Source: an uncultured Pelagibacteraceae bacterium (GTDB lineage: Bacteria; Pseudomonadota; Alphaproteobacteria; Pelagibacterales; Pelagibacteraceae). From it: a DNA stretch of 64,000 bases. The translations under genes were made by a program, and so were the position numbers. The stretch lies in the NCBI GenBank assembly GCA_902536765.1, contig CACAYM010000003.1, forward strand, positions 77,501-141,500, read 5' to 3'. Shown piece by piece: positions 1 to 8,691 of the stretch. A model generated the notes under the pieces. It searched no databases. It was not told the DNA's origin and saw nothing but the letters and a program-made list of their open reading frames with translations. Positions within the stretch are counted from its first letter, which is position 1; every line of letters starts with the position of its first letter.

Positions 1-277
1 TTACAGTCAACTTTTTTAAATAGTGATTGTTACTATAAACATCATTTAAATTTCTCGGTTGCAAACCTGTGTACCCAACATCACACTTTAAGCAAATAAA
101 TATTGGTATATTGTATTTTACTTGATAGATTTCTCTTTTTGCTGATTTACAAATTGGGCATTTATCAATCTTTCTATTACCATTTCCTTTTTCCACGTTT
201 AATGCCATTATTTGATTTTGTTTAAATATTTTTGAATTAAAATTGTTTGGTCTTAGTTTTGTTAAATCCAGTTTCAT
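1..277 (-). CDS. SAM-dependent methyltransferase, N-terminal part (cut by window edge)
   Basis: The frame opens with ATG at 277 on the minus strand and runs without a stop to the left edge, so only about 92 N-terminal residues are visible. It carries two CxxC pairs (Cys39/Cys42 and Cys61/Cys64) that look like a zinc ribbon. Such a ribbon commonly precedes the class I SAM-binding domain in methyltransferases of polysaccharide clusters. The catalytic domain itself lies outside the window, so the methyltransferase call is an inference from this N-terminal module and from context. It follows the neuC-like gene by 7 bases and is probably co-transcribed with neuB and neuC. Confidence 0.5.
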   Translation of the reverse strand, partial: MKLDLTKLRPNNFNSKIFKQNQIMALNVEKGNGNRKIDKCPICKSAKREIYQVKYNIPIFICLKCDVGYTGLQPRNLNDVYSNNHYLKKLTV

Positions 278-284
278 TATAATA

Positions 285-1406
285 TTAAATTTCTTTAAAA
301 TATTTTTGATTAATTTTATTCCACATAGAATTGTTTTTCGAAATAATATTTATAAATTTTTTATTACTATTACCTGCTCCAAAATATCTTATTTTTTTAA
401 ATTTAATTCCTGAATATTTGTCAATACATTTTAATATTTTTTTTTCAGAAAAATCACAATTAATTACTGATTTAATATTGGCTCTTTTATTTTGCCTATC
501 TCCAAGGTTAATACACGGTGTTCCATAATATGGAGCCTCTACAATTCCAGCACTGGAATTACCTATTATAAATTCTGAATTTTTCATAAAAGTCAAAAAA
601 TATTCGAATCTTATTGATTTAAATATTTTAAATCTTTTATTAAATTTAAGTCTTTGCAAACTTTTGAAAATAAAATTTCTCCCTTCGTCATTATTCGGAT
701 AAATAATAATGTAATTTTTCTTACTTTTTAATAATGTTTTAACAAAAATTTCAGAGTATTTTTTTTGATTTTTTAAATCGGTTGTAACAGGATGCAAAAT
801 ACCAATTGCGTAATTTTTATACGAAACATTGTACCTTGTCTTGGTTTTATTAAGGCTTGGAAGGTTTTTTTTTAATATTATATCCACATCCGGTGAGCCT
901 ATAATAAAAATCGAGGATTTTTTTTCACCCATTTGAATAAGCCTTTTTTTTGCATGTTTATTTGTAACAAAATGAATATTGGAGATTTTTGATATTGAAT
1001 GTCTAATCATTTCATCAACAGTCCCAGTAATTTCACCTCCCTCTATATGACCAACTTTAATATTATTTAAACATCCTACTATTGCACAAGCTAAAGCTTC
1101 AACTCTATCACCATGAACTATAATTAGGTCAGGTTTTTTTTTTTTTAAAAAACTGCTGAATTGGACAGATGTTGTTGCAAAAATTTTATCCATTTGATTA
1201 ATATTTCTTTGATTATTTACTATTATTAAATTTTTAATTTTATCTTTTATTATTTCATTATATGTATAACCATATTCTCTTAAATTATGCATTCCTGTGA
1301 CATAAAGCATTATTTTAAATTTTGAATTTTTTTGAAGCTTGAGAATTATCGATTTTATTTTTCCATAATCTGCTCTTGTTCCAGTTATAAAAAGTATTTT
1401 TTTCAA
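285..1406 (-). CDS. neuC: UDP-GlcNAc 2-epimerase, hydrolysing (NeuC/LegG type)
   Basis: This cytoplasmic GT-B-fold enzyme is expected to hydrolyse and epimerise a nucleotide-linked GlcNAc derivative to ManNAc or a related sugar, the substrate for the NeuB-type synthase next door. Visible motifs include GTRADYG near residue 9, HGDRVE near 98, EGGEITGTVDE near 122 and GNSSAG near 282. Length (about 373 aa) is normal. I chose the TTG at 1406, which overlaps the neuB stop as TTGA; an upstream TTG at 1433 would add nine Lys-rich residues with no homology value. Whether the product is sialic, legionaminic or another nonulosonic acid cannot be told from this sequence. A 13-A run (coding strand) lies inside the gene at 1134-1146. 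Confidence 0.85.
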   Translation of the reverse strand: MKKILFITGTRADYGKIKSIILKLQKNSKFKIMLYVTGMHNLREYGYTYNEIIKDKIKNLIIVNNQRNINQMDKIFATTSVQFSSFLKKKKPDLIIVHGDRVEALACAIVGCLNNIKVGHIEGGEITGTVDEMIRHSISKISNIHFVTNKHAKKRLIQMGEKKSSIFIIGSPDVDIILKKNLPSLNKTKTRYNVSYKNYAIGILHPVTTDLKNQKKYSEIFVKTLLKSKKNYIIIYPNNDEGRNFIFKSLQRLKFNKRFKIFKSIRFEYFLTFMKNSEFIIGNSSAGIVEAPYYGTPCINLGDRQNKRANIKSVINCDFSEKKILKCIDKYSGIKFKKIRYFGAGNSNKKFINIISKNNSMWNKINQKYFKEI

Positions 1407-2443
1407 ATTAAGTCCTTTTTTTTTATTTGGCAATTTTGATTTATTTTTCTTTTAACTCTTTTTCCATAAAGATAATTAAGATTGTTTACGTTAAAATTAC
1501 CATTACCTGGCCTTTTTAAGCATAAATTTTCTTTAGTTAGTTTTTCACCTTTTTCTATATTTTTACTTGATACAACTGAGGAAAATGCAAACTTTAATGT
1601 AGATTTTTCTTTTGAAACTGGCTTTTTTTTTGATCCTTTTGATCTAAATACAATTTTACTAGCTTTTATAAGATTTTTAAGTTCTTCATAATCCATTGAA
1701 GATGATGTATCTGGTCCTTTATCATTTTTTCTATCAAAAATAAAATGCTTTTCTATAACACATGCGCCAAGTGCAATGGATGCAATACTTGGATATATCG
1801 ATTTTGAGTGATCAGACAAACCGACTAAAACATTTGGAAATGCTTTCTTTATTTCAGTAATACAGTCTAATTTTATATATCTTTCAGGTGTAGGGTAAAT
1901 GTTCGTGCAATGCAAAAGTACTAAAGGAATTTTTTTTCTTAAAATAATATTAACAGATTTTGTTATTGTTTTAATTGTATTCATGCCTGTGCTCATAATT
2001 ATAGGAATTTTAAATTTAGTGAGATATTTAACAAAATCGTAATTATTACACTCACCTGAACCAATTTTAAAAGCTGGCACTTTAAATTTAACCAATCTAT
2101 TTGCTGCAGCTTTTGAAAAAGGAGTACTGATGAAAATTTTATTTTTACTTTTTATATATTTCATGAGTTTGAACTCCTCTTTTTCACTTAGTGAACATTT
2201 TTTTATAAGATCATAAATTGAAATATTTGTGTTTAAAGGAATTATTTTCTTTGCCTCTAATGACATTTCCTCATCAGCAATGTGAGTTTGATGTTTTATA
2301 ACTTCAGCACCTGCTTTGATTGCTTTATCAGCTAAATAAATAGCTTTATCTAAAGATCCGTTGTGATTAATACCGATCTCAGCAATAATTAGTGGTTCTC
2401 TGTTTTCTCCAATTAATCTATTGCCTATTTTAATATCTTTCAT
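1403..2443 (-). CDS. neuB: NeuB-family nonulosonic acid synthase
   Basis: The enzyme condenses phosphoenolpyruvate with ManNAc or a bacillosamine-derived sugar to give a nine-carbon acid. The TIM-barrel NeuB domain shows AEIGINHNG (about 21-29), STPFS (about 106), KIGSGE (about 126), STGM, GLSDHS and the IEKHF...GPD segment (about 230-245). A C-terminal SAF/antifreeze-like domain follows (about 283-346). Length of 346 aa is typical. It starts the minus-strand operon neuB-neuC-methyltransferase, divergent from the formyltransferase gene at 2519. No CMP-sugar synthetase (NeuA) is visible in the window; it may lie just beyond the left edge. Confidence 0.88.
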   Translation of the reverse strand: MKDIKIGNRLIGENREPLIIAEIGINHNGSLDKAIYLADKAIKAGAEVIKHQTHIADEEMSLEAKKIIPLNTNISIYDLIKKCSLSEKEEFKLMKYIKSKNKIFISTPFSKAAANRLVKFKVPAFKIGSGECNNYDFVKYLTKFKIPIIMSTGMNTIKTITKSVNIILRKKIPLVLLHCTNIYPTPERYIKLDCITEIKKAFPNVLVGLSDHSKSIYPSIASIALGACVIEKHFIFDRKNDKGPDTSSSMDYEELKNLIKASKIVFRSKGSKKKPVSKEKSTLKFAFSSVVSSKNIEKGEKLTKENLCLKRPGNGNFNVNNLNYLYGKRVKRKINQNCQIKKKDLI

Positions 2444-2518
2444 TGAGATTTTTATAGATTATAATTATATATTAATTAAAATAATTGATACTAAATATCA
2501 ACATAAACCTTAATTTGT

Positions 2519-3301
2519 TTGAAAAAAGTAATTATTATAACCAGCCGCGAACTAAGGCATAAGTTTTTATGTCATTTTTTGAGCTCAAAAAAAAACATAA
2601 ATTTATTATATGGAATTCATGAAAATAATATAATTCTATCAAGCAATAAAAAATTGAGAAAATATAAAATTTTTAGAAAACATTTAAAGCTAAGAAGTAT
2701 ATCAGAAAAAAATTACTTCGGCAGTTACACTAAAAAATATAATAAAATTTGCGTAAAAAAAGACATGATAAATAAACCCTCATTTATCAATAAAATAAAA
2801 CGAGATGATCCAGACTATATAATAACGTTTGGATGTTCAATTTTAAAAAACAACTATTTAGACAAACTTAAAAATAAAACTATCAACATTCATTTAGGTT
2901 TGTCACCTTATTATAAAGGATCAGGAACAAATTTTTTCCCATTTGTAAATAACGAACTGCAATTTTTAGGATCTACATTAATGAAAATCTCAAAAAAAAT
3001 AGATGATGGAAAGATAATAACTCAGATAAGACCAAAAATTTATAATTCCGATAAAATCCACGATATTGGAAATAGAATTATATTTAATACAGCAAAAACT
3101 TTGGCTAAAATAATTTTATGTAAAAAAATCCAGATTTCAAAAAAAAAGTTTAAATATAAAAGTAGATATTTTAAAAGAAAAGATTTTACCTTAGAAGCAT
3201 TGAAAAAAGCCTATTACAACGTTGAATCAGGCATAATTAGAAATTATTTAAAAAATGCAAAAAAAATGGAAAAAAAATTTCCAATAATTGAGAGATATTA
3301 A
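2519..3301 (+). CDS. Formyltransferase-family protein (sugar N-formyltransferase candidate)
   Basis: This 260-aa protein belongs to the formyltetrahydrofolate-dependent formyltransferase fold. The segment near residues 123-131 has the N-x-H of the family (Asn123, His125) followed by S-P-Y-Y-K-G, and GSTLMKISKKIDDG near 141-154 supplies the conserved Asp. These correspond to the Asn/His/Asp catalytic triad of methionyl-tRNA and sugar formyltransferases. The polysaccharide setting favours an amino-sugar substrate over initiator tRNA. Translation appears to begin at TTG. The next gene, a NodB deacetylase, starts 1 base after the stop; the two may act in sequence on one amino sugar. Confidence 0.72.
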   Translation: MKKVIIITSRELRHKFLCHFLSSKKNINLLYGIHENNIILSSNKKLRKYKIFRKHLKLRSISEKNYFGSYTKKYNKICVKKDMINKPSFINKIKRDDPDYIITFGCSILKNNYLDKLKNKTINIHLGLSPYYKGSGTNFFPFVNNELQFLGSTLMKISKKIDDGKIITQIRPKIYNSDKIHDIGNRIIFNTAKTLAKIILCKKIQISKKKFKYKSRYFKRKDFTLEALKKAYYNVESGIIRNYLKNAKKMEKKFPIIERY

Positions 3302-3302
3302 T

Positions 3303-4244
3303 ATGTCCTCAGTAGTAATGTATCACTATATAAGAAAATACGATAAAAAAATAAAGAATCTCAATTTTCTCCATCAAAACAGTTTTTTAAAACAATTAAA
3401 TTATTTTAATAATAATTTTAAATTTTATAAATTATCAGAAAATATTGAACAATTAAGTTATAATAAAAAAAAAATTCTTTTAACTTTTGACGATGGATTG
3501 AAGGAGCATCTACAAGTTGCCAAATGGTTGAAGAAAAAAAATATCAAGGGTATATTTTTTATTCCATCAAAACCCTTAATTACCAAAGATTTTTTGACTG
3601 TACACAAAATACATCTGATTTTAGGCACATCGAATAAAATTAAACTAAAAGAATTATTTTTTAAATTTAAAATAGAAGAGTACTTCGAAAAAAAAAATTT
3701 TGGAGTTTTTTTAATACAAAAAAATTTACTTGAAAAAATTAAAAATAAAAAAAAAAGAGATGAAGTATATCCTAAAATTCAATTAAATATTATATCTCAA
3801 ACAAATCCCCAAATTATTGATGAATTGTTTAATTATTGTTTTTCAAAAAAAAAACAAAAAAAAATGTTTAAAATGTTTTACTTAAATAAAAAAGATATAC
3901 TTCAAATTAAAAAAATGGGTATGGAAATAGGTTCCCATGGACATAGCCACAAGGTGTTGTCGTTATTGAACAAAAAAGAGCAAATCGCAGACATTAAAAA
4001 ATCATTAAAGATTTTGAGCAATATAACTAAGGCACCTATTAAATTTTTTTGTTATCCATATGGAGGAAAAAAGGTCTATAATAAAAATACTATCTACAGT
4101 CTCAATAAATTAAGTATAGTTTATGCTTTTAGTGTTGAAAGTAGAAGTTTTAAAAAAAAAGATAATTTATTAGAAATACCAAGATTTGACTGTAATGATT
4201 TTCCATTCGGAAAAGCTTTTATAAAAAATGGAAAAGCAATATAA
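3303..4244 (+). CDS. Polysaccharide deacetylase (NodB/CE4 domain)
   Basis: A carbohydrate esterase family 4 enzyme, expected to remove N- or O-acetyl groups from a saccharide using a metal. Motifs are LTFDDG at about 60-65 (catalytic base and metal Asp), the GSHGHSH segment at about 210-216 (metal His residues) and the YPYGG segment at about 251-255. About 313 aa if translation starts at the ATG at 3303, one base after the upstream stop; a TTG at 3288 would overlap the upstream gene and is less likely. I see no signal peptide, so it probably acts in the cytoplasm on a sugar precursor or lipid-linked glycan. The long insert between the first and second motifs is rich in Lys. Confidence 0.8.
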   Translation: MSSVVMYHYIRKYDKKIKNLNFLHQNSFLKQLNYFNNNFKFYKLSENIEQLSYNKKKILLTFDDGLKEHLQVAKWLKKKNIKGIFFIPSKPLITKDFLTVHKIHLILGTSNKIKLKELFFKFKIEEYFEKKNFGVFLIQKNLLEKIKNKKKRDEVYPKIQLNIISQTNPQIIDELFNYCFSKKKQKKMFKMFYLNKKDILQIKKMGMEIGSHGHSHKVLSLLNKKEQIADIKKSLKILSNITKAPIKFFCYPYGGKKVYNKNTIYSLNKLSIVYAFSVESRSFKKKDNLLEIPRFDCNDFPFGKAFIKNGKAI

Positions 4245-5199
4245 TTTAATAATTGGCGGCACAGGGCAATTTGGAATTACTCTAGGTAATCTGCTAAAAA
4301 AAAATAAAAAAAAGGTTATAATTACCTCTAGAACAAATTCACGCAATTCAAAAATTAAAAATATTAAAATAACTAAATTAAATATCTATAACAAGAAAGA
4401 AATATTTTCTTGTTTAAAAAAATTTAAACCAGCAAGAATATTTTATTTTGCTGGTCAAAGTTCACCAAGTCTTTCATTTAAAAAAAAAAATGAAACTATG
4501 AGAAGTAATTATATAGGATGTAAGAATATTTTAGATGTGATATATTCTTTTGATAAAAGCATAAAATTTTTACATGCAGCTTCCTCAGAAATGTATGGAA
4601 AAGTGAGTGGTAAAATTTCACTTAAAACACCCAAACATCCAGTCAACCCATATGGAGAGGCAAAACTCAAAGCTTTTAATATTACTAAATTTTATAGAGA
4701 AAAATTTAATTTGAAAACTTATAATGCTGTAATTTTCAACACTGAGTCTTTACTAAGAAGGAAAGAATTTTTAATTCCTAAAATTTGTCTAGCAGCAATA
4801 AAAGCAAAAAAAAAAGAAATCAAAACTGAATTTGGAAATTTAAATATCAGCAGAGAATGGAATTGGTGTGAAGATCAGTGTGAATTGTTAATCAAATTTT
4901 TAAATAAAGCTCCACAAGATTTTATTTTGTCAAATGGTAAACCATACAGTGCTAAGCAAATGCTAAAATTTGCATTTGGATATTTTAATTTGAATTACAA
5001 AAAATATGTCTATGAAAATAATACGAAATTTCTAAGGCCTAGAGATATTTTAAAAAAAAAATCTTACTTTAATGAAAGTCTAAAAAAAAATAATATAAAA
5101 AAGAAAAAATTTGTGTATGGTAAAAAGTTAATATTTTTAATAATTAAATATTACCTTAAAAAAGAGTATTATAAAAATAAAAATTATTATAGTCTTTAG
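4228..5199 (+). CDS. GDP-mannose 4,6-dehydratase-like SDR
   Basis: An extended short-chain dehydrogenase of 323 aa. The N-terminal GGTGQFG (about 10-16) binds NAD(P). AASSEMYGK and the catalytic Y-G-E-A-K (YxxxK) follow the pattern of GDP-mannose 4,6-dehydratase. The stretch NTES..RRKEFLIPKI is a diverged form of the [13 protein letters not shown] signature of that family, so the substrate may differ from GDP-mannose. It overlaps the deacetylase gene by 17 bases. The C-terminal 40 residues are very Lys/Tyr-rich. Base composition changes sharply right after this gene. Confidence 0.72.
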   Translation: MEKQYNLIIGGTGQFGITLGNLLKKNKKKVIITSRTNSRNSKIKNIKITKLNIYNKKEIFSCLKKFKPARIFYFAGQSSPSLSFKKKNETMRSNYIGCKNILDVIYSFDKSIKFLHAASSEMYGKVSGKISLKTPKHPVNPYGEAKLKAFNITKFYREKFNLKTYNAVIFNTESLLRRKEFLIPKICLAAIKAKKKEIKTEFGNLNISREWNWCEDQCELLIKFLNKAPQDFILSNGKPYSAKQMLKFAFGYFNLNYKKYVYENNTKFLRPRDILKKKSYFNESLKKNNIKKKKFVYGKKLIFLIIKYYLKKEYYKNKNYYSL

Positions 5200-5201
5200 A
5201 A

Positions 5202-6131
5202 ATGAAAAATACCACTTCAATGAACAAAGAAGAAATTATAGCTGGAATTCAGAACTTTAATGATTGGGAGTGGGGATATAATCTTGGTGGTATTATACAA
5301 AAACCAAACAACCCTAAGCATGTAACTTTACAAAAACTAAAAACCAATCACTTATTTAATGGTCTTAGATCAATTTTAAAAATGGATAATAAAGAGGAAA
5401 AACCTTTAAAAGGGTTAAGAGTATTAGATGTTGGTTGTGGAGAGGGAGTATTTTCTATAGCAGCAAGACAACTCGGTGCAGAATATGTGTTAGGTTTAGA
5501 GCCAAGACTAGAAAAGGTAGATCAGGCTAGATTTATATGTCGTGCCCAGCAAATTGACTGTGTCGAGTTCAAACAATTAAGAGTGATGGAAATAAATAAA
5601 CAAATTGGACAATTTGATATTGTTCTTTTTATAGGAGTCCTATACGTAATGGAGAAACCGTTTGAGGCAATTAGCAAGTTATCTGAAGTTACAAAAGATA
5701 TATTGGTCATAGACACTGAGTTAATTCCAATAGATTATCCAATTTTAGCTGCAAAAGAATCTTTCCCTAACGTTGCTTATAATACATTTGATTCAGGTTT
5801 GACCTTTACACCATCGCCAAATTCGGTTGCATTGATGTTAAAATATAATGGTTTTAAAGAACCAATAAAACTTTTAGCAAAAGGTAAAGAATGGAAAAAT
5901 AATTCATATACCCGCCATTATCTCACTGGACATAGAGGATCATTTGTTGCAAGAAAATCATCTCAGACACCTTCGAATAGATTATGGCCAAAAGGTGCAT
6001 TACATCCACCTAATCGTGTTCATAGCGCATTGTTTAGGACTATAATAAAACCTAGTTTTATAATTTCTTCGATAGGAAATGAAATACGTAAGTCTATTTC
6101 TAAAATCTTTGATTTGTTCAAAAATAAATAA
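5202..6131 (+). CDS. Class I SAM-dependent methyltransferase
   Basis: A 309-aa protein with SAM-binding motif I VLDVGCGEGVFSIAA near residue 71 and the acidic post-I motif in GLEPR near 96. FDIVLFIGVLYVMEKP resembles the motif used by sugar and small-molecule methyltransferases. It begins two bases after the previous gene, and its stop overlaps the gmhA start (TAATGA). It is the first gene of a segment (5202-10423) with visibly fewer poly-A tracts and lower Lys content than the preceding genes. Its position before gmhA suggests methylation of a heptose-derived sugar, which is an inference. Confidence 0.75.
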   Translation: MKNTTSMNKEEIIAGIQNFNDWEWGYNLGGIIQKPNNPKHVTLQKLKTNHLFNGLRSILKMDNKEEKPLKGLRVLDVGCGEGVFSIAARQLGAEYVLGLEPRLEKVDQARFICRAQQIDCVEFKQLRVMEINKQIGQFDIVLFIGVLYVMEKPFEAISKLSEVTKDILVIDTELIPIDYPILAAKESFPNVAYNTFDSGLTFTPSPNSVALMLKYNGFKEPIKLLAKGKEWKNNSYTRHYLTGHRGSFVARKSSQTPSNRLWPKGALHPPNRVHSALFRTIIKPSFIISSIGNEIRKSISKIFDLFKNK

Positions 6132-6721
6132 TGAAAGAAAAAATAATAGATATAATAAAATCAGGATTAAATGAAAGTATAAATTTAAAATCGGAAATTT
6201 CAAATTCTGTTATAATAAGTCAAATTGAAAAAGTTAGCATGTTATTGATTGATTGTTTGCAAAAAGGTGGCAAGGTATTTTTCGCTGGAAATGGAGGCAG
6301 CTTTGCAGACTCGCAACATATCGCGACGGAATTTACTTCTAAGTTTTTATTAGATAGAAGTGCGTTACCTGCAATAGCTCTTGGAACTAACAGTTCTTCA
6401 ATGAGCGCAATAAGTAATGATTATGGCTTTAAAAAAATTTTTTCACGAGAATTAGACTCTCTAGGTAGCAGCAAAGATGTGTTTATTCCTATTTCTACTT
6501 CTGGTAATAGTCATAATCTTATCGAAGCTGTCAAAACAGCAAATAAAAAAGGATTAAAAACAGTTGCATTGACAGGATCTACCGGAGGAGAGTTAGCAAA
6601 TATATGTGAATGCATTAAAATTCCATCTGACAATGTGCCTAGAATACAAGAATGTCATATTTTGATAGGGCATCTGCTTTGCCAAATCGTGGAAGAAGAA
6701 ATATTCAATCAAAAAGATTAA
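6131..6721 (+). CDS. gmhA: Sedoheptulose 7-phosphate isomerase
   Basis: This SIS-fold cytoplasmic enzyme converts D-sedoheptulose 7-phosphate to D-glycero-D-manno-heptose 7-phosphate, the first step of ADP- or GDP-heptose synthesis. The sequence shows FFAGNGGSFADSQH (about 51-64), ATEF with the active-site Glu, the phosphate-binding STSGNSHN (about 118-125) and RIQECHILIGHL near 175-186 with the catalytic Gln/His region. Length of 196 aa is the family norm. The partner genes for the GDP-heptose route, HddA (14557) and HddC-GmhB (17122), lie downstream on the same strand. Confidence 0.92.
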   Translation: MKEKIIDIIKSGLNESINLKSEISNSVIISQIEKVSMLLIDCLQKGGKVFFAGNGGSFADSQHIATEFTSKFLLDRSALPAIALGTNSSSMSAISNDYGFKKIFSRELDSLGSSKDVFIPISTSGNSHNLIEAVKTANKKGLKTVALTGSTGGELANICECIKIPSDNVPRIQECHILIGHLLCQIVEEEIFNQKD

Positions 6722-6725
6722 AAGA

Positions 6726-7652
6726 ATGGAAAGCTTAGAAATATATAAGGATTTATTTTATCAATCCCTACGAATCAGGTTGGTAGAGGAAAAAATTATT
6801 GAGTTATATCCAAGTGATTTAATTCAAAGTCCAGTTCACTTATCCATTGGACAAGAAGCTGTAGCTGTTGGTGTTTGCGCTAACCTAAATTTAGATGATT
6901 GGGTTTTTATAAATTATAGAGGTCATGCGTTTTATTTGGCAAAAGGTGGCCCACTGCCTGAATTTTTTGCTGAATTAATGGGTAAAAAAAATGGACAAAG
7001 CAAAGGAAAAGCTGGCTCTATGCATTTAGCATCACCAAAGCAAGGTATAATGGGTGCTTCAGCTGTTGTAAGTTCTACTATCTCGCATGCTGTAGGAGCC
7101 GCATTAATTTCTAAAATCAAAAGGGAAAATAGAATATTTGTGACCAATTTTGGAGACGGAGCATTAGAACAGGGAGCTTTTCATGAATGTTTAAATTTCG
7201 CATCTCTTCATAAAGTTCCAATACTTTTTTTATGTGAAGATAATAATCTTGCTGTGCATTCACATAAGAAGGAAAGACAATCTTTTACTTTAGAAAAACT
7301 TGTTGGGTCGTATGGTATTCCTTTTCATGAAATTGAGGAGGGGTATGATTTTGTTAAAGTGCAAAAGTTATCTAAAATTTCTATCGATGAAGTAAGAAAT
7401 ACCAAAAAACCTGTTTTTTTAAAAATTAAAACTTCTAGATATAAAGAGCATGTTGGGCCAGGAGAAGATTTTTCAGCTGGATATAGAGATAAAAATGATA
7501 TTAACAAATGGAAAAAGTTAGACCCTCTCTTACAAGATAAAAAACTCTATGAAAGTTTTCTAGGAAAAATAAATAATGAAATTGAAAATGCTGTAAAGTT
7601 TGGACTTGAATCTCCATTACCTGATAGAGAGGATCTTTTATCTGATGTCTAA
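6726..7652 (+). CDS. Thiamine-diphosphate dehydrogenase E1 alpha-like subunit
   Basis: A 308-aa protein of the pyruvate/acetoin dehydrogenase E1 alpha family. The early segment HLSIGQEAVAVG and the ThDP/Mg motif GDGALEQGAFHECLNFA...N (about 142-172) are clear. It normally pairs with an E1 beta subunit to decarboxylate a 2-oxoacid and pass the acyl group to a lipoyl E2. The E1 beta gene follows with an 8-base overlap, but no E2 or E3 gene is nearby. Its place between gmhA and sugar-nucleotide SDRs suggests the pair may transfer a two-carbon unit to a keto-sugar, as the unrelated ThDP enzyme YerE does. That role is a hypothesis. Confidence 0.8.
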   Translation: MESLEIYKDLFYQSLRIRLVEEKIIELYPSDLIQSPVHLSIGQEAVAVGVCANLNLDDWVFINYRGHAFYLAKGGPLPEFFAELMGKKNGQSKGKAGSMHLASPKQGIMGASAVVSSTISHAVGAALISKIKRENRIFVTNFGDGALEQGAFHECLNFASLHKVPILFLCEDNNLAVHSHKKERQSFTLEKLVGSYGIPFHEIEEGYDFVKVQKLSKISIDEVRNTKKPVFLKIKTSRYKEHVGPGEDFSAGYRDKNDINKWKKLDPLLQDKKLYESFLGKINNEIENAVKFGLESPLPDREDLLSDV

Positions 7653-8691
7653 AACTTATAAAGCTGCTCTTTTAGAGGCCATGCAAGAAGCAATGGATAA
7701 TAATCCTCGTTCATTGATTATTGGTCAGGGTGTAACAGACTTTAAAGGAATATTTGATACGGTAAAAGGTTTTGTTGATAGATACCCAGATAGAGTTATT
7801 GAAACCCCTTTATCAGAGGATTCAATTGCTGGAATTTGTATTGGAGCAGCATTAAATGGTGCTTATCCAATAAACACGCATATAAGAGCTGATTTTGGAT
7901 TACTAATTTTTAATCAATTAATTAATTTAGCTGCAAAATATAAATATATGTTTGGTGGTCTATTTGAAATCCCATGTATGTACAGAATGGTAATTGGAAG
8001 AAGCTGGGGTCAAGGCGCACAACATTCTCAAAGTCTACAATCTTTAATGGCTCATATTCCAGGATTAGTTGTAGTTATGCCAGCAGATCCCAAATCAATT
8101 ATTGAAAGTTACAGATACTCAATTCAAAAATATAAAGGGCCAGTTGTTATGTTAGAACATAGATTGCTTTATGAATTAAATTTTGAAAATGACGAAACAA
8201 AATTATCACACCCTATTTTTGGATCAAAATTAGAAATTGAGGGAACTGATATAACTATTATAGCCACCTCTGTGATGGTTCTTGAGGCAAAAAGAGCTGC
8301 TAATCATTTAAAAAAAAATGGTATATCTGTTGAATTAATTAATCTTCATTCTATTTCTCACCCTGACAAAAAAATTATATGTAAAAGTGTTGAAAAAACC
8401 GGAAAAATGCTAGTAATTGATACTTCCTGGCCAGCATACGGTGTTTGCGCTGAAATGAATAGAATAATAAACGAATACAAGCCTTCAATTCTTAAAGTTC
8501 CCTCGAATTCAATGGGCATGGTATCAACACCTTGCCCAACTGCAAAAGCTTTAGAGGAAATGTATTATCCTGATGTACATGATATTTGTAAAGAAGTTAT
8601 TAAAATGGTTAAAAAAGATGGCTCAGAAATAAATCTGCCAAAAAAAATTTCTATGACAGATTTTTACAAGCATTTTAAAGGTCCATTTTAA
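7645..8691 (+). CDS. Thiamine-diphosphate dehydrogenase E1 beta-like subunit
   Basis: A 348-aa protein of the transketolase-pyrimidine plus transketolase C-terminal (E1 beta) family. The ETPLSEDSIAGICIGAALNGAYPI segment near 51-74 and the GQGAQHSQSLQSLMAHIPGLVVVMPADP block near 122-150 match the E1 beta active-site region including its His. The start is ATG 7645, which overlaps the alpha stop as ATGTCTAA; an upstream TTG at 7600 is not needed. Tight coupling with the alpha gene implies a heterotetramer. It overlaps the next gene by one base. See the alpha subunit entry for the possible role. Confidence 0.82.
   Translation: MSKTYKAALLEAMQEAMDNNPRSLIIGQGVTDFKGIFDTVKGFVDRYPDRVIETPLSEDSIAGICIGAALNGAYPINTHIRADFGLLIFNQLINLAAKYKYMFGGLFEIPCMYRMVIGRSWGQGAQHSQSLQSLMAHIPGLVVVMPADPKSIIESYRYSIQKYKGPVVMLEHRLLYELNFENDETKLSHPIFGSKLEIEGTDITIIATSVMVLEAKRAANHLKKNGISVELINLHSISHPDKKIICKSVEKTGKMLVIDTSWPAYGVCAEMNRIINEYKPSILKVPSNSMGMVSTPCPTAKALEEMYYPDVHDICKEVIKMVKKDGSEINLPKKISMTDFYKHFKGPF

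Noticed and set aside
285..1433. neuC start at TTG 1433
   Set aside because: The extra nine residues are Lys-rich and overlap neuB by 31 bases; the TTG at 1406, coupled to the neuB stop, places the conserved GTRADYG near the N-terminus as in the family.
2461..2518. Divergent promoters between neuB and the formyltransferase gene
   Set aside because: Many TATAAT-like strings occur in this AT-rich gap, and a TTGATA is present, but no pairing with proper spacing was convincing.
6726..8691. Housekeeping pyruvate dehydrogenase E1
   Set aside because: No E2, E3 or lipoyl gene is nearby, and the pair is translation-coupled with a methyltransferase in a sugar operon; I therefore did not assign pdhA/pdhB, though the enzyme chemistry may be similar.
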